Positions 20,868 through 30,104 of a stretch of DNA of 64,000 nt are shown in pieces (within the stretch, counting starts at the first letter, position 1; the number at the start of each line of letters is the position of its first letter). The notes under the pieces were generated by a model. It was not told where the DNA came from. It was given only the letters and a program-made list of their open reading frames with translations, and did no database searches. A program made the position numbers and the translations under genes. Source of the stretch: Pseudoalteromonas sp. SMS1 (GTDB taxonomy: Bacteria > Pseudomonadota > Gammaproteobacteria > Enterobacterales > Alteromonadaceae); contig NZ_JAKGBI010000005.1 in the NCBI RefSeq assembly GCF_021530565.1, positions 62,001-126,000 on the forward strand. Reading direction: 5' to 3'.

Positions 20868-20921
20868 GTAAACACATATAAATTTTTACGCAACATCTTT
20901 GGATAAATATTTTGGAGAATT

Positions 20922-22106
20922 ATGTCTCTTCCGAGTTTTATTGATATGTACAAAGGTCTAATTGCACTCCCCTCAATCAGTGCGATTGATAAGCGATTGG
21001 ATCAAAGTAATAAGGCGGTCATTGAGACTTTAGCCGCATGGTGCAGTGAACTGGGGTTTACTGTTGAAATCACAGAGCTAGAAAATGGGCCGGGTAAATT
21101 TAATCTATTGGCTAAACGCGAACCGCTCTCCGGTCCATCATCAGCCGGAGGACTTATGCTTGCTGGGCACACTGATACCGTGCCGTACGATGAGTCCAGA
21201 TGGAATTCAGATCCGTTCACTTTAAGTCAAAAAGACAACAAGTTATTTGGCCTCGGTAGCATCGATATGAAAGGATTCTTTGCTTTTGTAATCGAAGCTA
21301 TCAAGGCCTTTGAGCATAAAGACCAAACCGCGCCTATTTTGATCTTAGCGACTGCTGACGAAGAAACCACCATGGCTGGTGCCCAACAAATTGCCAAGCA
21401 TCAGCAATTAAAACCAGACTACTGTGTAATAGGTGAGCCAACCGATATGGTGCCGGTGTTTACACACAAAGGACATATGAGTAGTGCGATTCGAATAACG
21501 GGTCGCTCAGGCCATAGTTCTGATCCAGAGAGGGGGCTCAATGCGATTGAAATCATGCATAATGTGATGACAAAACTGTTACATTTAAAAGAAGAACTTA
21601 AGAATAAATATTCAATTGAACATTTCGCTGTTCCTTATCCGACAATGAACCTTGGTCATATTCACGGAGGGGACAATGCCAACCGGATCTGTGGGTGCTG
21701 TGAGCTCCATATCGATATACGCCCGCTGCCCGGCTTAAGTATCATTGAACTACAACAAATGCTCTTGGCTGCGACACAGCCCATTAATGATCAATATCCA
21801 GGCAGTGTAGACGTCATCGATCTGCATGAACCTATCCCAGCTTTTAATGAGCAACCAGATGCCGGGCTTGTTAAGCTTGCCGAAAAGATATCCGGTCAAA
21901 CAGCAGTCGCCGTGAATTACTGCACTGAAGCGCCGTTTTTACAACAATTAGGATGTGAAACTTTAGTGATGGGACCTGGCTCGATTCAACAAGCCCACCA
22001 GCCTGATGAGCATTTAGCGATGGAGAAAATAAAGCCTAGTCAACAGATGATCACCGAACTTATTAGGCGGTGTTGTTTTACAGAGAAACAAAAAGCAAGC
22101 GAATAG
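20922..22106 (+). CDS. argE: Acetylornithine deacetylase
   Basis: A 394-residue M20 metallopeptidase-family deacetylase that releases ornithine from N-acetylornithine. Zn-site motifs are seen in order: [30 protein letters not shown], and a C-terminal [13 protein letters not shown] histidine. GGAG precedes the ATG. It is divergent from argC and shares the ARG-box region. Using ArgE means the linear (deacetylase) route to ornithine is available. Confidence 0.96.
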   Translation: MSLPSFIDMYKGLIALPSISAIDKRLDQSNKAVIETLAAWCSELGFTVEITELENGPGKFNLLAKREPLSGPSSAGGLMLAGHTDTVPYDESRWNSDPFTLSQKDNKLFGLGSIDMKGFFAFVIEAIKAFEHKDQTAPILILATADEETTMAGAQQIAKHQQLKPDYCVIGEPTDMVPVFTHKGHMSSAIRITGRSGHSSDPERGLNAIEIMHNVMTKLLHLKEELKNKYSIEHFAVPYPTMNLGHIHGGDNANRICGCCELHIDIRPLPGLSIIELQQMLLAATQPINDQYPGSVDVIDLHEPIPAFNEQPDAGLVKLAEKISGQTAVAVNYCTEAPFLQQLGCETLVMGPGSIQQAHQPDEHLAMEKIKPSQQMITELIRRCCFTEKQKASE

Positions 22107-22116
22107 CTTGCTTTTT
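22090..22116 (+). terminator. Terminator of argE
   Basis: AAAAAGCAAGC-GAATA-GCTTGCTTTTT is an 11-base stem with a T run on the plus strand, overlapping the argE stop. Confidence 0.88.
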
Positions 22117-22145
22117 GTACTGTATCGACACCATTTTGCAATGTC

Positions 22146-22841
22146 TTACTTTAATGTTTCCTTGCGCGCATTGTAGTAGTCAATCAAGTCATCAATCGCT
22201 TGCTGGCAGTATGCTTTGATGCCAGATACCAGCATGTGCTTTTCACCAAAGCCTACCTTTTTACCTTGGCTCAACAGTTCGAAACGCAAGATAATCTTTC
22301 CTCGTTTACCTTCATAGCTAAATTCAGGCTCTGCCGCTTCAAGTGTCACCTCTGATACATCAAGCGTATCTAAATGAATAGACATAGACTCATAGATCAC
22401 CATAGGACGAGCAGGGTTAATCATCACTTCCTGCTGGCCCATCAGTGGAATGATTACGTGCGGGAATGCTTTACCGGAAAAGGCAACATAACTTTTTATT
22501 AAACTTTCTACTAATTCAGCGCACTGTTTACTTTCCCCTGAGCGCTTAACAGACATCATCACCTTATCGTTAGACACAATATCAAATGCTTCTGCGCCCT
22601 GCGGGAACTCTAAAAGGGATGTTTCGTCCACCATACCAGAAAAGGTAAAGTGCATCTCTTCACTCACACCATACTTATCTAACACCAAAGAAAACAGTAA
22701 ATCTCCAGGGACACAGAACTTCTTGGCATCAATATCGTGCAAAGGATTAAAATCATCTGCCACTTGCTTTGCAAATTGACTGCCTTGTTCACGGCTGATC
22801 ACGAGTTTATTGGTTTCTTCTTGATAGTAAGGTGTAAGCAT
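22146..22841 (-). CDS. DUF3581 family protein
   Basis: A 231-residue soluble protein matching my recollection of the DUF3581 family, which is common in marine gammaproteobacteria. Typical segments are SREQGSQFAKQVADDFNPLHD, KFCVPGDLLFSLVL, and MINPARPMVIYESMSIHLD. The FNPLHD stretch resembles the MaoC/hot-dog hydratase signature, so a hot-dog fold acting on acyl groups is plausible, but no activity is known to me. It is a single gene with an AAGAAG ribosome-binding site, convergent with argE. Confidence 0.75.
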   Translation of the reverse strand: MLTPYYQEETNKLVISREQGSQFAKQVADDFNPLHDIDAKKFCVPGDLLFSLVLDKYGVSEEMHFTFSGMVDETSLLEFPQGAEAFDIVSNDKVMMSVKRSGESKQCAELVESLIKSYVAFSGKAFPHVIIPLMGQQEVMINPARPMVIYESMSIHLDTLDVSEVTLEAAEPEFSYEGKRGKIILRFELLSQGKKVGFGEKHMLVSGIKAYCQQAIDDLIDYYNARKETLK

Positions 22842-23035
22842 AGTTAACTTCTTTCTTGCATGAAAATCGGGCTATATTAGCAGAATTAAAGCACAGAGAG
22901 GTCATATCTGTGCCTTTGTATTGTAACGTCAAGTTTCAAAAGGCTTTTTAAATAAATATAAAGTGCTATCTGTCACTATTTACCGACATTACCTCATGTC
23001 ACTTGTCGCTCTGTAGACGAAAGAGACTGCTAAAA

Positions 23036-23674
23036 TTACAGTACTGCACTTAAAGGTTCTTGGCCCCAAGCAAATAAAATTAGCACAGTCAGAAGTACAA
23101 AAATGCCATAGCCTATCCAGCCTCTTCTCATTTTTGGCGACTTTGCTTCAATATCACTTTTTCCAGTTAAAAGCGTTTTGAGTAAATTAACTCCTTTAAT
23201 GCGATACATCACTATCGCTGTAATATGCACTGCAATCGCAACAAGCAACAGATCAATATTGAGCTGATGAATATCGCCAGCTAATTCAGCAAGCTCATAA
23301 CTGATATAAGTAACCAGTGGACCTTCCATTAAAATGTCGTCCGTGGTCATTAAACCTGATATTAGTTGAATAAAAATCAGTATGAAAAACAGCAACACCA
23401 TAACGCTCCCCGCAGGGTTATGCCCAACGTGCGGAGACTTTGATTTTAATGCTTGAATGATATGTCTTGGTCTGTGAAACAAACTGCTTAGTTTGGCGGT
23501 ATCACTTCCGAAAATGCCCCAAACAATACGTGTCACCATAAGTGCTAATAACAAATAGCCAACAATAAAGTGCAGATCTAACCACCCTTCTTCACCTGAA
23601 AAGTATAAAACTGCGATACCAATGACCAATAGCCAATGAAACCCTCGAATAAAGCCGTCCCAAACTTTCGTCAT
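23036..23674 (-). CDS. Cytochrome b561 family protein
   Basis: A 212-residue membrane cytochrome of the bacterial b561 group. It has four main helices, with histidines positioned as haem ligands (GFHWLLV, LHFIVGYL, DIHQLNID, AVHITAIV), and a fifth helix at the C-terminus. It probably transfers electrons from quinol to a soluble partner. I favour ATG 23674 (MTKVWDGFIRGFHW) because GGGG lies seven bases upstream; an in-frame ATG at 23719 would add 15 residues. Flanking bases 22842-23035 show no gene. Confidence 0.85.
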   Translation of the reverse strand: MTKVWDGFIRGFHWLLVIGIAVLYFSGEEGWLDLHFIVGYLLLALMVTRIVWGIFGSDTAKLSSLFHRPRHIIQALKSKSPHVGHNPAGSVMVLLFFILIFIQLISGLMTTDDILMEGPLVTYISYELAELAGDIHQLNIDLLLVAIAVHITAIVMYRIKGVNLLKTLLTGKSDIEAKSPKMRRGWIGYGIFVLLTVLILFAWGQEPLSAVL

Positions 23675-23849
23675 AATTGCCCCAATTACTGTGTTTTTGT
23701 CAAAGATTACCTGAGCCATGCCACAAAAACGATGCTTTTATGCGTTTTGATGCGATTTTATTGAGATAAGCCAAAAAAGGGAGAAATCATATGACAATGA
23801 GATCTCCTCACCCGTTATCAACGTGTAACTAGTGTCAACTGTACCAGAT

Positions 23850-25004
23850 TTACAGGCTGGCCCGAATTATCTTGCTGCTTTTATCAAGGGTCACTGCTTG
23901 CTGCTCACCTAGAGCGGTCATACCGTGCCTTTCTAGTTGATGTGTGATTTTGTCTACCGCATCCTCACCAATACCATAATCACTTAAGCGCGTTTTCATA
24001 TTTACACTTTGGAAAAATTGTTCTGTACGTGCTATCGCGGATGAAATAGCACTGTCCTCATCTGTAATGTCTAGCCCTAACACACGCTCAGCATACTGCA
24101 ACAGTTTATCGCGTTTTAGTGCTTGTTGCTCCGCCATCACTCTAGGCAAAATAACAGCCAACGTCTGCGCATGATCTAACCCATACACTGCTGTGATTTC
24201 ATGACCTATCATATGCGTTGTCCAATCTTGCGGTACACCCGCCCCAATTAATCCATTCAATGCCATCGTGGCCGACCACATCACATTCGCACGCACTTTA
24301 TAGTCCACGTCCTCAGATATTAACTTAGGGCCCTCTTCCATTAATGTCATAAGCAGCCCTTCAGCGAACCGATCTTGTACTTTGGCATCAACAGAGTATG
24401 TGAGATATTGCTCCATAGTGTGGACAAAGGCATCAACAACCCCATTCGTTAACTGCCGCTGTGGCAAAGTCTTCATGACTTGCGGATCAAGTACCGCAAA
24501 TTTAGGTTGTACTTCAACTGATGCGAACGGCAGTTTATCTTGAGTTTCACTATTTGACACTACACTAAAGCTATTCGACTCTGAACCTGTTGCCGGTAAA
24601 GTCAGCACTACACCGATAGGTAACGCCGAAGTAACTTCTGCACCTTTGCTTAGAATGTCCCAGGGTTCACCGACGAAATTGGCTGCCGCGGCAATAAATT
24701 TACTCCCATCAATCACGGAGCCACCGCCCACAGCTAAGATGAAGTCGTACCCTTCTTGTTTTATTTTTGAAACGGCCTGCATACAAGTTTGATAAGTTGG
24801 ATTTGGCTCGATACCCGAAAACTCCCCCCAACTAAAGTCACTGAGTGCTAAGCTAACTTGTTCATAAATGCCATTATTTTTAATGCTGCCTCCACCATAG
24901 ATCACAATGACCTTGGCGTTTTTTGGTATTGCTTTAGTGATTTCAGCAATTTGGTTTTCACCAAAAAATATTTCTGTCGGATTATAAAAGTTAAAATTCT
25001 GCAT
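23850..25004 (-). CDS. Iron-containing alcohol dehydrogenase, YqhD-like
   Basis: A 384-residue group III metal alcohol dehydrogenase. The N-terminus FYNPTEIFFGENQI and the cofactor loop YGGGSIKNNGIY resemble NADPH-dependent YqhD. AVGGGSVIDGSKF and the metal-binding histidines in the DAFVHTMEQYL, GHEITAVYGLDHAQTL region are intact. YqhD-type enzymes detoxify short-chain aldehydes. It is divergent from a LysR gene, which probably controls it. Confidence 0.88.
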   Translation of the reverse strand: MQNFNFYNPTEIFFGENQIAEITKAIPKNAKVIVIYGGGSIKNNGIYEQVSLALSDFSWGEFSGIEPNPTYQTCMQAVSKIKQEGYDFILAVGGGSVIDGSKFIAAAANFVGEPWDILSKGAEVTSALPIGVVLTLPATGSESNSFSVVSNSETQDKLPFASVEVQPKFAVLDPQVMKTLPQRQLTNGVVDAFVHTMEQYLTYSVDAKVQDRFAEGLLMTLMEEGPKLISEDVDYKVRANVMWSATMALNGLIGAGVPQDWTTHMIGHEITAVYGLDHAQTLAVILPRVMAEQQALKRDKLLQYAERVLGLDITDEDSAISSAIARTEQFFQSVNMKTRLSDYGIGEDAVDKITHQLERHGMTALGEQQAVTLDKSSKIIRASL

Positions 25005-25092
25005 ACTTGCCCCTGTTATGACTACTTAGTGATAATACGCTCAGTTTAAAGAGATAGCTCTGCAAGATCATTATTCAGGTCGCAAATCACTT

Positions 25093-25106
25093 TTGCACAG
25101 CTGCAA
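25093..25106. promoter_or_regulatory. Candidate LysR operator
   Basis: TTGCA-CAGC-TGCAA is a dyad that contains the T-N11-A core expected for LysR proteins. It lies in the 147-base divergent region between the alcohol dehydrogenase and the LysR gene. Confidence 0.45.
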
Positions 25107-25151
25107 CAATACATTAAAATAAACCTTTATATTTGCGATTGAGGAATTTAT

Positions 25152-26015
25152 ATGTGGCAAGGTCTGGATATTTTTCTGGCAGTGGTAGAACAAGGTAGCT
25201 TTAGCAAAGCGGCGCAAGCTCTTGATGTATCAACCTCTCACGTCAGTAGGCAAATTCAGCGATTAGAAGAGCGACTTGGCACAGTACTGTTGCAGCGAAC
25301 AACCCGCAGTATCAACCTCACCGACGAAGGCGCGGCCTATGCCAATAAGTTAAAAGTTATCCAGCAAGAGTTAATCGACGCCAACAATGAATTACAAGGT
25401 GTTCAACACACACCAAAAGGACCAATTCGTATTACGGGCGCAGGGGATTTTATGGCTAACCGCGTGGCCCCAGCGATTGCGCTGTTTTGCAAGCGTTATC
25501 CTGAGGTTAATATTCACATTGATTTCAATGCTAGAAATGTAGATTTAATCGAAGATGGGTTTGATTTAGCCATTCGCTTTGGCAGGTTGCAAGACTCGCG
25601 ACTGGTCGCGAGAAAACTTAGCGTACGTAACATGATGCTACTTGCTAGCCCGGATTATCTGCGTACCGCTCCCCGACTAGAAACTCCCTTAGACTTGCTT
25701 CATCACAATTGCCTAATCGCCATCTCAAACCGTTGGCGATTTACTCTAAACGGCGATATTGAGGAAGTGAAAGTGAATAGTAAGTGGCGTAGCAACAACC
25801 CACAGGCCATCATTCATGCTTGCAGAGCGGGGTTGGGCATTGCACATTTGGCCGAAGATATTGCGGCAGAGTACGTTGACTCTGGAGAGTTGATTTCTTT
25901 ACTACCTGAATACCAAGTAGGAGACAATGCATCTTGGCTTATCTACCCACGTAAAGATCTTATCCCATTGCGCGTCAGGCTGCTCATAGAGTTTTTAATG
26001 GCACAGTTTAAATAA
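25152..26015 (+). CDS. LysR family transcriptional regulator
   Basis: A 287-residue regulator. The N-terminal winged helix-turn-helix (about 1-60) reads FLAVVEQGSFSKAAQALDVSTSHVSRQIQRLEERLG, and the rest is the periplasmic-binding-protein-like effector domain. It belongs to the branch with RITGAGDFMANRVAPAIALF, seen in many regulators beside dehydrogenases. The gene is divergent from the YqhD-like alcohol dehydrogenase, its most likely target. The effector is unknown. Confidence 0.92.
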   Translation: MWQGLDIFLAVVEQGSFSKAAQALDVSTSHVSRQIQRLEERLGTVLLQRTTRSINLTDEGAAYANKLKVIQQELIDANNELQGVQHTPKGPIRITGAGDFMANRVAPAIALFCKRYPEVNIHIDFNARNVDLIEDGFDLAIRFGRLQDSRLVARKLSVRNMMLLASPDYLRTAPRLETPLDLLHHNCLIAISNRWRFTLNGDIEEVKVNSKWRSNNPQAIIHACRAGLGIAHLAEDIAAEYVDSGELISLLPEYQVGDNASWLIYPRKDLIPLRVRLLIEFLMAQFK

Positions 26016-26053
26016 GGCACCGGCTTGCACAGCTTGATTAATTCATATACCAT

Positions 26054-26073
26054 TTAAATCGCACACGATTAAA
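26054..26073. promoter_or_regulatory. Imperfect dyad upstream of the peroxidase-ohrR operon
   Basis: TTAAATCG-CACA-CGATTAAA pairs at seven of eight positions. It ends 15 bases before the peroxidase ATG, where a MarR-type repressor would block the promoter or ribosome. The downstream OhrR-like regulator is the natural candidate. Confidence 0.5.
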
Positions 26074-26088
26074 TCTAGAGAGATTAAA

Positions 26089-26565
26089 ATGTTCTACGAA
26101 TTTACCGCAAATACGCTACAAGGTCACCCTTATCACTTTTCAGATCTACAAGGAAAAGTCGTGCTTATTGTCAATACCGCCAGCAAATGCGGCCTCACAC
26201 CACAATATGAAGGTCTCCAGCAGTTACATAAAGAATTTGGCGAAAATGGCTTAGAAATCATCGGCTTCCCTTGTAATCAATTTGGTCAGCAAGAACCAGG
26301 CAGTGCCAGTGAAATTCAGCAAGGATGTTTGATAAACTATGGAGTAGACTTCACGATGATGGAAAAAATAGATGTAAATGGTCAACAAGCACATCCCATC
26401 TATCAATACCTAAAATCGGCTTTACCAGGATTAATCACCAATAATATTAAATGGAACTTTACCAAGTTTCTCATTGGCAAAGACGGTCAGCCATTGCACC
26501 GCTATGCCCCAACCACCAAGCCCGAGAAAATCAAGGCGGATATCTTAAAAGCGTTGCAGGCTTAA
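26089..26565 (+). CDS. Glutathione peroxidase family protein (Cys type)
   Basis: A 158-residue thiol peroxidase of the GPx/BtuE family. The catalytic site NTASKCGLTPQYEGLQ has cysteine in place of selenocysteine, and FPCNQFGQQEPG and KWNFTKFLI, with the conserved Gln and Trp, are present. It reduces hydroperoxides, probably with thioredoxin or glutathione. The gene is separated from an OhrR-like regulator gene by two bases, which suggests organic-peroxide-responsive control. GAGAG precedes the ATG. Confidence 0.93.
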   Translation: MFYEFTANTLQGHPYHFSDLQGKVVLIVNTASKCGLTPQYEGLQQLHKEFGENGLEIIGFPCNQFGQQEPGSASEIQQGCLINYGVDFTMMEKIDVNGQQAHPIYQYLKSALPGLITNNIKWNFTKFLIGKDGQPLHRYAPTTKPEKIKADILKALQA

Positions 26566-26567
26566 TC

Positions 26568-27014
26568 ATGAGTGCAACATTCCCTGAATTAAATTTAGAC
26601 AAGCAGCTATGCTTCAGCCTATACGCTGCATCCAGACAAGTTACGCGCTTGTATCAGCCATTGCTCAAGCGCCATGACATAACCTACCCTCAGTATATTG
26701 TGCTATTAATTTTGTGGCAAAATGATGGATTAACGGTCAAAGATATTGGTCACCAATCTCAGCTCAAAAGCAACACCCTTACCCCACTTTTAAAGCGCTT
26801 GGAGCAAAATGAGCTTGTCGTCCGTAAACGTGCGAAAGATGACGAAAGACAGTGTCACATCTTTCTGACCGACAAAGGTAAAGTACTGGAGCGTGAATGC
26901 GCTTGCATTCCAAGGGAAATGATGGACCAAACAGAGATGTCAGTGGAAAAACTGCTGCAGCTAAAAGCGCTGCTAGATGAGTTTTTATACCTTCAGGAAA
27001 AGCATGGCGAGTAA
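26568..27014 (+). CDS. ohrR: MarR family regulator, OhrR-like
   Basis: A 148-residue MarR-type winged-helix repressor. LCFSLYAASRQVTRLYQPLL places a cysteine at residue 15, the position of the peroxide-sensing cysteine of OhrR. The DNA-binding region is LTVKDIGHQSQLKSNTLTPLLKRLEQNELVVRKR, followed by a wing with KDDERQCHIFLTDKGK. ATG 26568 is used; the longer frame from 26451 overlaps the peroxidase gene. Usually ohrR pairs with ohr; here it pairs with a glutathione peroxidase. Confidence 0.88.
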   Translation: MSATFPELNLDKQLCFSLYAASRQVTRLYQPLLKRHDITYPQYIVLLILWQNDGLTVKDIGHQSQLKSNTLTPLLKRLEQNELVVRKRAKDDERQCHIFLTDKGKVLERECACIPREMMDQTEMSVEKLLQLKALLDEFLYLQEKHGE

Positions 27015-27061
27015 TCACCCGCCATGCATTAGATGACCAACGCTACCCAATCGTTGGGTAG
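27002..27061. repeat. Two stem-loops between convergent ohrR and gltX
   Basis: GCATGGCG...CGCCATGC (27002-27027, ten-base loop) and CTACCCAA-TCG-TTGGGTAG (27043-27061) are perfect eight-base stems at the 3' ends of the two genes. Neither has a T run, so they are weak terminators or RNA-protecting hairpins. Confidence 0.45.
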
Positions 27062-28530
27062 TCGCGATAAGCTTTCTCTAGCTTTTTCGCCTGTTTTTTC
27101 GAGACACCAACATGATTTAGTGCCACCCTCAGACGTGCTCTTGAAAGATCTGAGCCAAGGACTTCCATGGCATCAACCACTGATGTTGAAGACGTTTTAC
27201 CCGTGATGGCAACGAAAATTGGTTCTAAAAACTCTTTAATCTTTAACTCATGGAACGTTGCCACACTTTTAGCGATGGCAAAAATCTCAGATTTATTCCA
27301 ACTACGTAGCTTTTCTAATTCCCAAATAAAGAACTGGAGTGCTTGTGTGATCACGGCATCATCCGCTTTGCCCGCCGTCAATAGTGCAGGATCATAGTTA
27401 GGAATTCCGCCAACAAAGTGGCCCGCTAAGTCAACTAAATCAGAAAGCGTATTAATACGCGTTTTCGCTTCTGGTAAAACGCGTGACAATGTGTGTGAAT
27501 TAAACTTCCAATCAACAAAACGTTGGATCAGTTCTTCGTCAGTTAAGTTTTCACGGATCCACAGACCGTTCAACCAACTTAATTTATCAACATCAAATAC
27601 CGGGCCGCCAAGTGAAACACGCTTCATATCAAAGTGCTCAATCATCTCAGCCAATGTGAACTTTTCTCGTTCATCCGGCATTGACCAGCCCATGCGGCCT
27701 AAATAGTTCAATACAGCTTCTGGTAAAAAGCCCATTTCTTTGTAGTAATTGATAGAAGTCGGATTTTTACGCTTCGATAGCTTAGACTTATCAGGGTTAC
27801 GAAGTAATGGCAGGTGACCCAATACCGGTGCTTCCCAACCAAGATCTTCATACAGTTTAAGTAGTTTAGGCGCTGAGTTAATCCACTCTTCACCTCGGAA
27901 GATGTGACTGATCTGCATGTGGTGATCATCGACAACATTTGCCATAAAGTAAGTTGGAAAGCCGTCTGCTTTCAACAATACTTGCATGTCGACATTTTCC
28001 CAAGGTATCTCAATTTCCCCTCGTAAGTAATCGTTAAATTTGAACGAACCTTCTTCAGGGATCATCATACGGATCACGTACGGTTTTCCAGCATCTAGAT
28101 TTGCTTGTATTTCCTCTGGCGTCAAACGTAGACCACGGCCGTCATACTTAGGACGCAGCCCTTCTGCCATTTGCTCTTCGCGCATCTGATCCAGCTCTTC
28201 AGCCGTTGCAAAACAGTAAAAAGCGTTACCTTGTTCAACGAGCTGGTGCGCAAACTTTTGATAGAGCTCTGTGCGTTCAGATTGACGGTAAGGACCAAAC
28301 TCTCCGCCCACATCTGGACCATGATCCCAATTTAGACCCAACCAACGCAAGCTATCCATGATTGCTTGCTCAGATTCAGCCGTACTTCTTACTTGATCGG
28401 TGTCTTCAATACGCAATACAAATTCGCCACCTTGCTGCTTAGCGAAACAGTAGTTAAACAATGCAATATAAGCGGTTCCTAAATGCGGATCACCTGTTGG
28501 TGACGGTGCAACACGTGTACGGATCGTCAT
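27043..28530 (-). CDS. gltX: Glutamyl-tRNA synthetase
   Basis: A 495-residue class I synthetase charging tRNA-Glu. The HIGH-type motif appears as [14 protein letters not shown] near the N-terminus, and the KMSKS-type loop as KLSKRK in mid-protein. The length fits the full catalytic plus anticodon-binding architecture, as opposed to the short tRNA-modifying GluQ-RS. It is monocistronic. Confidence 0.96.
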   Translation of the reverse strand: MTIRTRVAPSPTGDPHLGTAYIALFNYCFAKQQGGEFVLRIEDTDQVRSTAESEQAIMDSLRWLGLNWDHGPDVGGEFGPYRQSERTELYQKFAHQLVEQGNAFYCFATAEELDQMREEQMAEGLRPKYDGRGLRLTPEEIQANLDAGKPYVIRMMIPEEGSFKFNDYLRGEIEIPWENVDMQVLLKADGFPTYFMANVVDDHHMQISHIFRGEEWINSAPKLLKLYEDLGWEAPVLGHLPLLRNPDKSKLSKRKNPTSINYYKEMGFLPEAVLNYLGRMGWSMPDEREKFTLAEMIEHFDMKRVSLGGPVFDVDKLSWLNGLWIRENLTDEELIQRFVDWKFNSHTLSRVLPEAKTRINTLSDLVDLAGHFVGGIPNYDPALLTAGKADDAVITQALQFFIWELEKLRSWNKSEIFAIAKSVATFHELKIKEFLEPIFVAITGKTSSTSVVDAMEVLGSDLSRARLRVALNHVGVSKKQAKKLEKAYRDYPTIG

Positions 28531-28621
28531 GTTATTTCTCTTAAATTTTTCTCAAATATTTTAGCTTCAATGCTAGCTTTGCTTGCTATAAGGCAAGTTA
28601 ATAGCATCAATAGGCGCTTTA

Positions 28622-28987
28622 TTAAGCCGTCTGCTCTAAGCGCTGTAAGTAATTCACAATATCGCTTGATTCATATAACCAAGTTACATTGCCATGTTCT
28701 TCGATTCTTAAGCAAGGCACTTTAATTTTTCCACCTTGCTCTTGAAGCTCTTGACGATGCACTTCATTGTCTTTTGCATCGCGAGTCTCCAATTTCAGAC
28801 CTTCCCGTTTTGCAGCTCGCCTTACTTTCACACAAAATGGACACGCCTTAAATTGATAAAGCTTCAGGTTTTGTGTCAATGCATCTAACTGCTGCTGCGC
28901 TTCATCCGTACGCTTCTTGCTGCGCGGGGTAAAAATAAAATCAAAAAGCAGGATAAGTCGACCAAGCAACCATCGGATCAATTTCAT
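28622..28987 (-). CDS. Membrane-anchored glutaredoxin-like protein
   Basis: A 121-residue protein with a basic N-terminal hydrophobic helix (about residues 3-20), a short linker, and a glutaredoxin fold. The redox motif is KACPFCVKVRRAAKREGL (CPFC), followed by the cis-proline segment KVPCLRI and YESSDIVNYLQ. The fold resembles GST N-domain-like glutaredoxins. ATG 28987 is chosen for the GGGAG upstream. The helix suggests the redox domain is tethered to the membrane. Confidence 0.85.
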   Translation of the reverse strand: MKLIRWLLGRLILLFDFIFTPRSKKRTDEAQQQLDALTQNLKLYQFKACPFCVKVRRAAKREGLKLETRDAKDNEVHRQELQEQGGKIKVPCLRIEEHGNVTWLYESSDIVNYLQRLEQTA

Positions 28988-29102
28988 CAGTATTCTCCCA
29001 GTCAAAATTGCTGCTAGGATACCACAATCCTGTGTAACATACGCACAAAAGATGTGCTTAATCGTTGCTTGCTATTTGCATAATGAACGGTACAGATGGC
29101 AG

Positions 29103-30056
29103 TTAGAATAATTCGATGTCGGTCTCAGCCTTAGCTTGACCTGCGATGCCCAACTCTTCAAAGTCGACCACACGATTACGGCCATGTTTTTTTGCATGAT
29201 AAAGTGCAAGATCCGCTTCATGTACGAGTTCCGATACCTGACAAATATCATCTAAAAGCGTAAAGCCGATACTGATGGTTAAATGGTTCACTTGAGGAAA
29301 AATGTAATGCGCTATCACTGAGCGGACACGGTCCAGCAGCCGTTGCGCTTCATGACTATCATGACTTTGAAAAAGCACGGCAAACTCTTCTCCACCGTAA
29401 CGAAAAACGAAATCCTCAGCACGGAAGTTATCCTTTAACTGCTGCGCAACCAACAACAGAACTTCGTCCCCGATAACATGGCCAAAATTGTCATTTACAA
29501 CTTTGAAATGATCGATATCGAACAACGCTAAGAACCAGTGTCTGATACCTTGTTGCTCACGTTCTGCGATAAATCCTTCACCGGTTGTGATCTCTATCAC
29601 TTTGTCATCAAATGTCTGACGATTGAGTAGCTGTGTTAACGGATCAATTCGACTCAATGCTAACGTGTTGAGCTGATGATAGAACACATTGATTAAATGG
29701 CCCACCAAATAACACCTTGACATCGGTATCTTTTCACCAATCCACAATAACCCCATCACCGCTTTGTTTTTTCTAAGCACAATGCAGTAATGGTTATCTC
29801 CATGCAGGATTTGTTGACTCTTGAGGGTTTCAGCCCTTGCTATCAAATAATTGATATCTGGTGGGTTTGAAGCAGATGATATCGTCAAAAGCTTAAGCGA
29901 CTCTTTCTCAGATAAGCTGGGAGCCAAATACATTGCAGTCGGAACACCTGGCAGCAGTGCACCCAATACATGCTCAATACGTTTGTATAGGTCGTTTTCA
30001 CTACGCATTTGCAGCAAACTAATTGAGAACTCGTGTCCGCATGGCGATATATCCAC
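29103..30056 (-). CDS. Diguanylate cyclase with GGEEF domain
   Basis: A 317-residue protein with an unassigned sensory region (residues 1-130, GAF-like in length) and a C-terminal GGDEF domain. The active site is YGGEEFAVL, and an intact product-inhibition I-site (RAED) lies five residues before it. DPLTQLLNRQTFDD and FDIDHFKVVNDNFGH are typical. It should make cyclic di-GMP and be feedback-inhibited. It has no membrane helices. The start is GTG 30056 behind GGGAGG. Confidence 0.93.
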   Translation of the reverse strand: MDISPCGHEFSISLLQMRSENDLYKRIEHVLGALLPGVPTAMYLAPSLSEKESLKLLTISSASNPPDINYLIARAETLKSQQILHGDNHYCIVLRKNKAVMGLLWIGEKIPMSRCYLVGHLINVFYHQLNTLALSRIDPLTQLLNRQTFDDKVIEITTGEGFIAEREQQGIRHWFLALFDIDHFKVVNDNFGHVIGDEVLLLVAQQLKDNFRAEDFVFRYGGEEFAVLFQSHDSHEAQRLLDRVRSVIAHYIFPQVNHLTISIGFTLLDDICQVSELVHEADLALYHAKKHGRNRVVDFEELGIAGQAKAETDIELF

Positions 30057-30104
30057 ACTCTAGCCTCCCAGTATCTTTACATTGTAAAGCTTAGCCCCTC
30101 ATAA

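Noticed and set aside
20756..20953. 66-codon N-terminal extension of argC
   Set aside because: It runs through the ARG boxes and over the argE start; family members begin at MLNVSIIGASGYSG.
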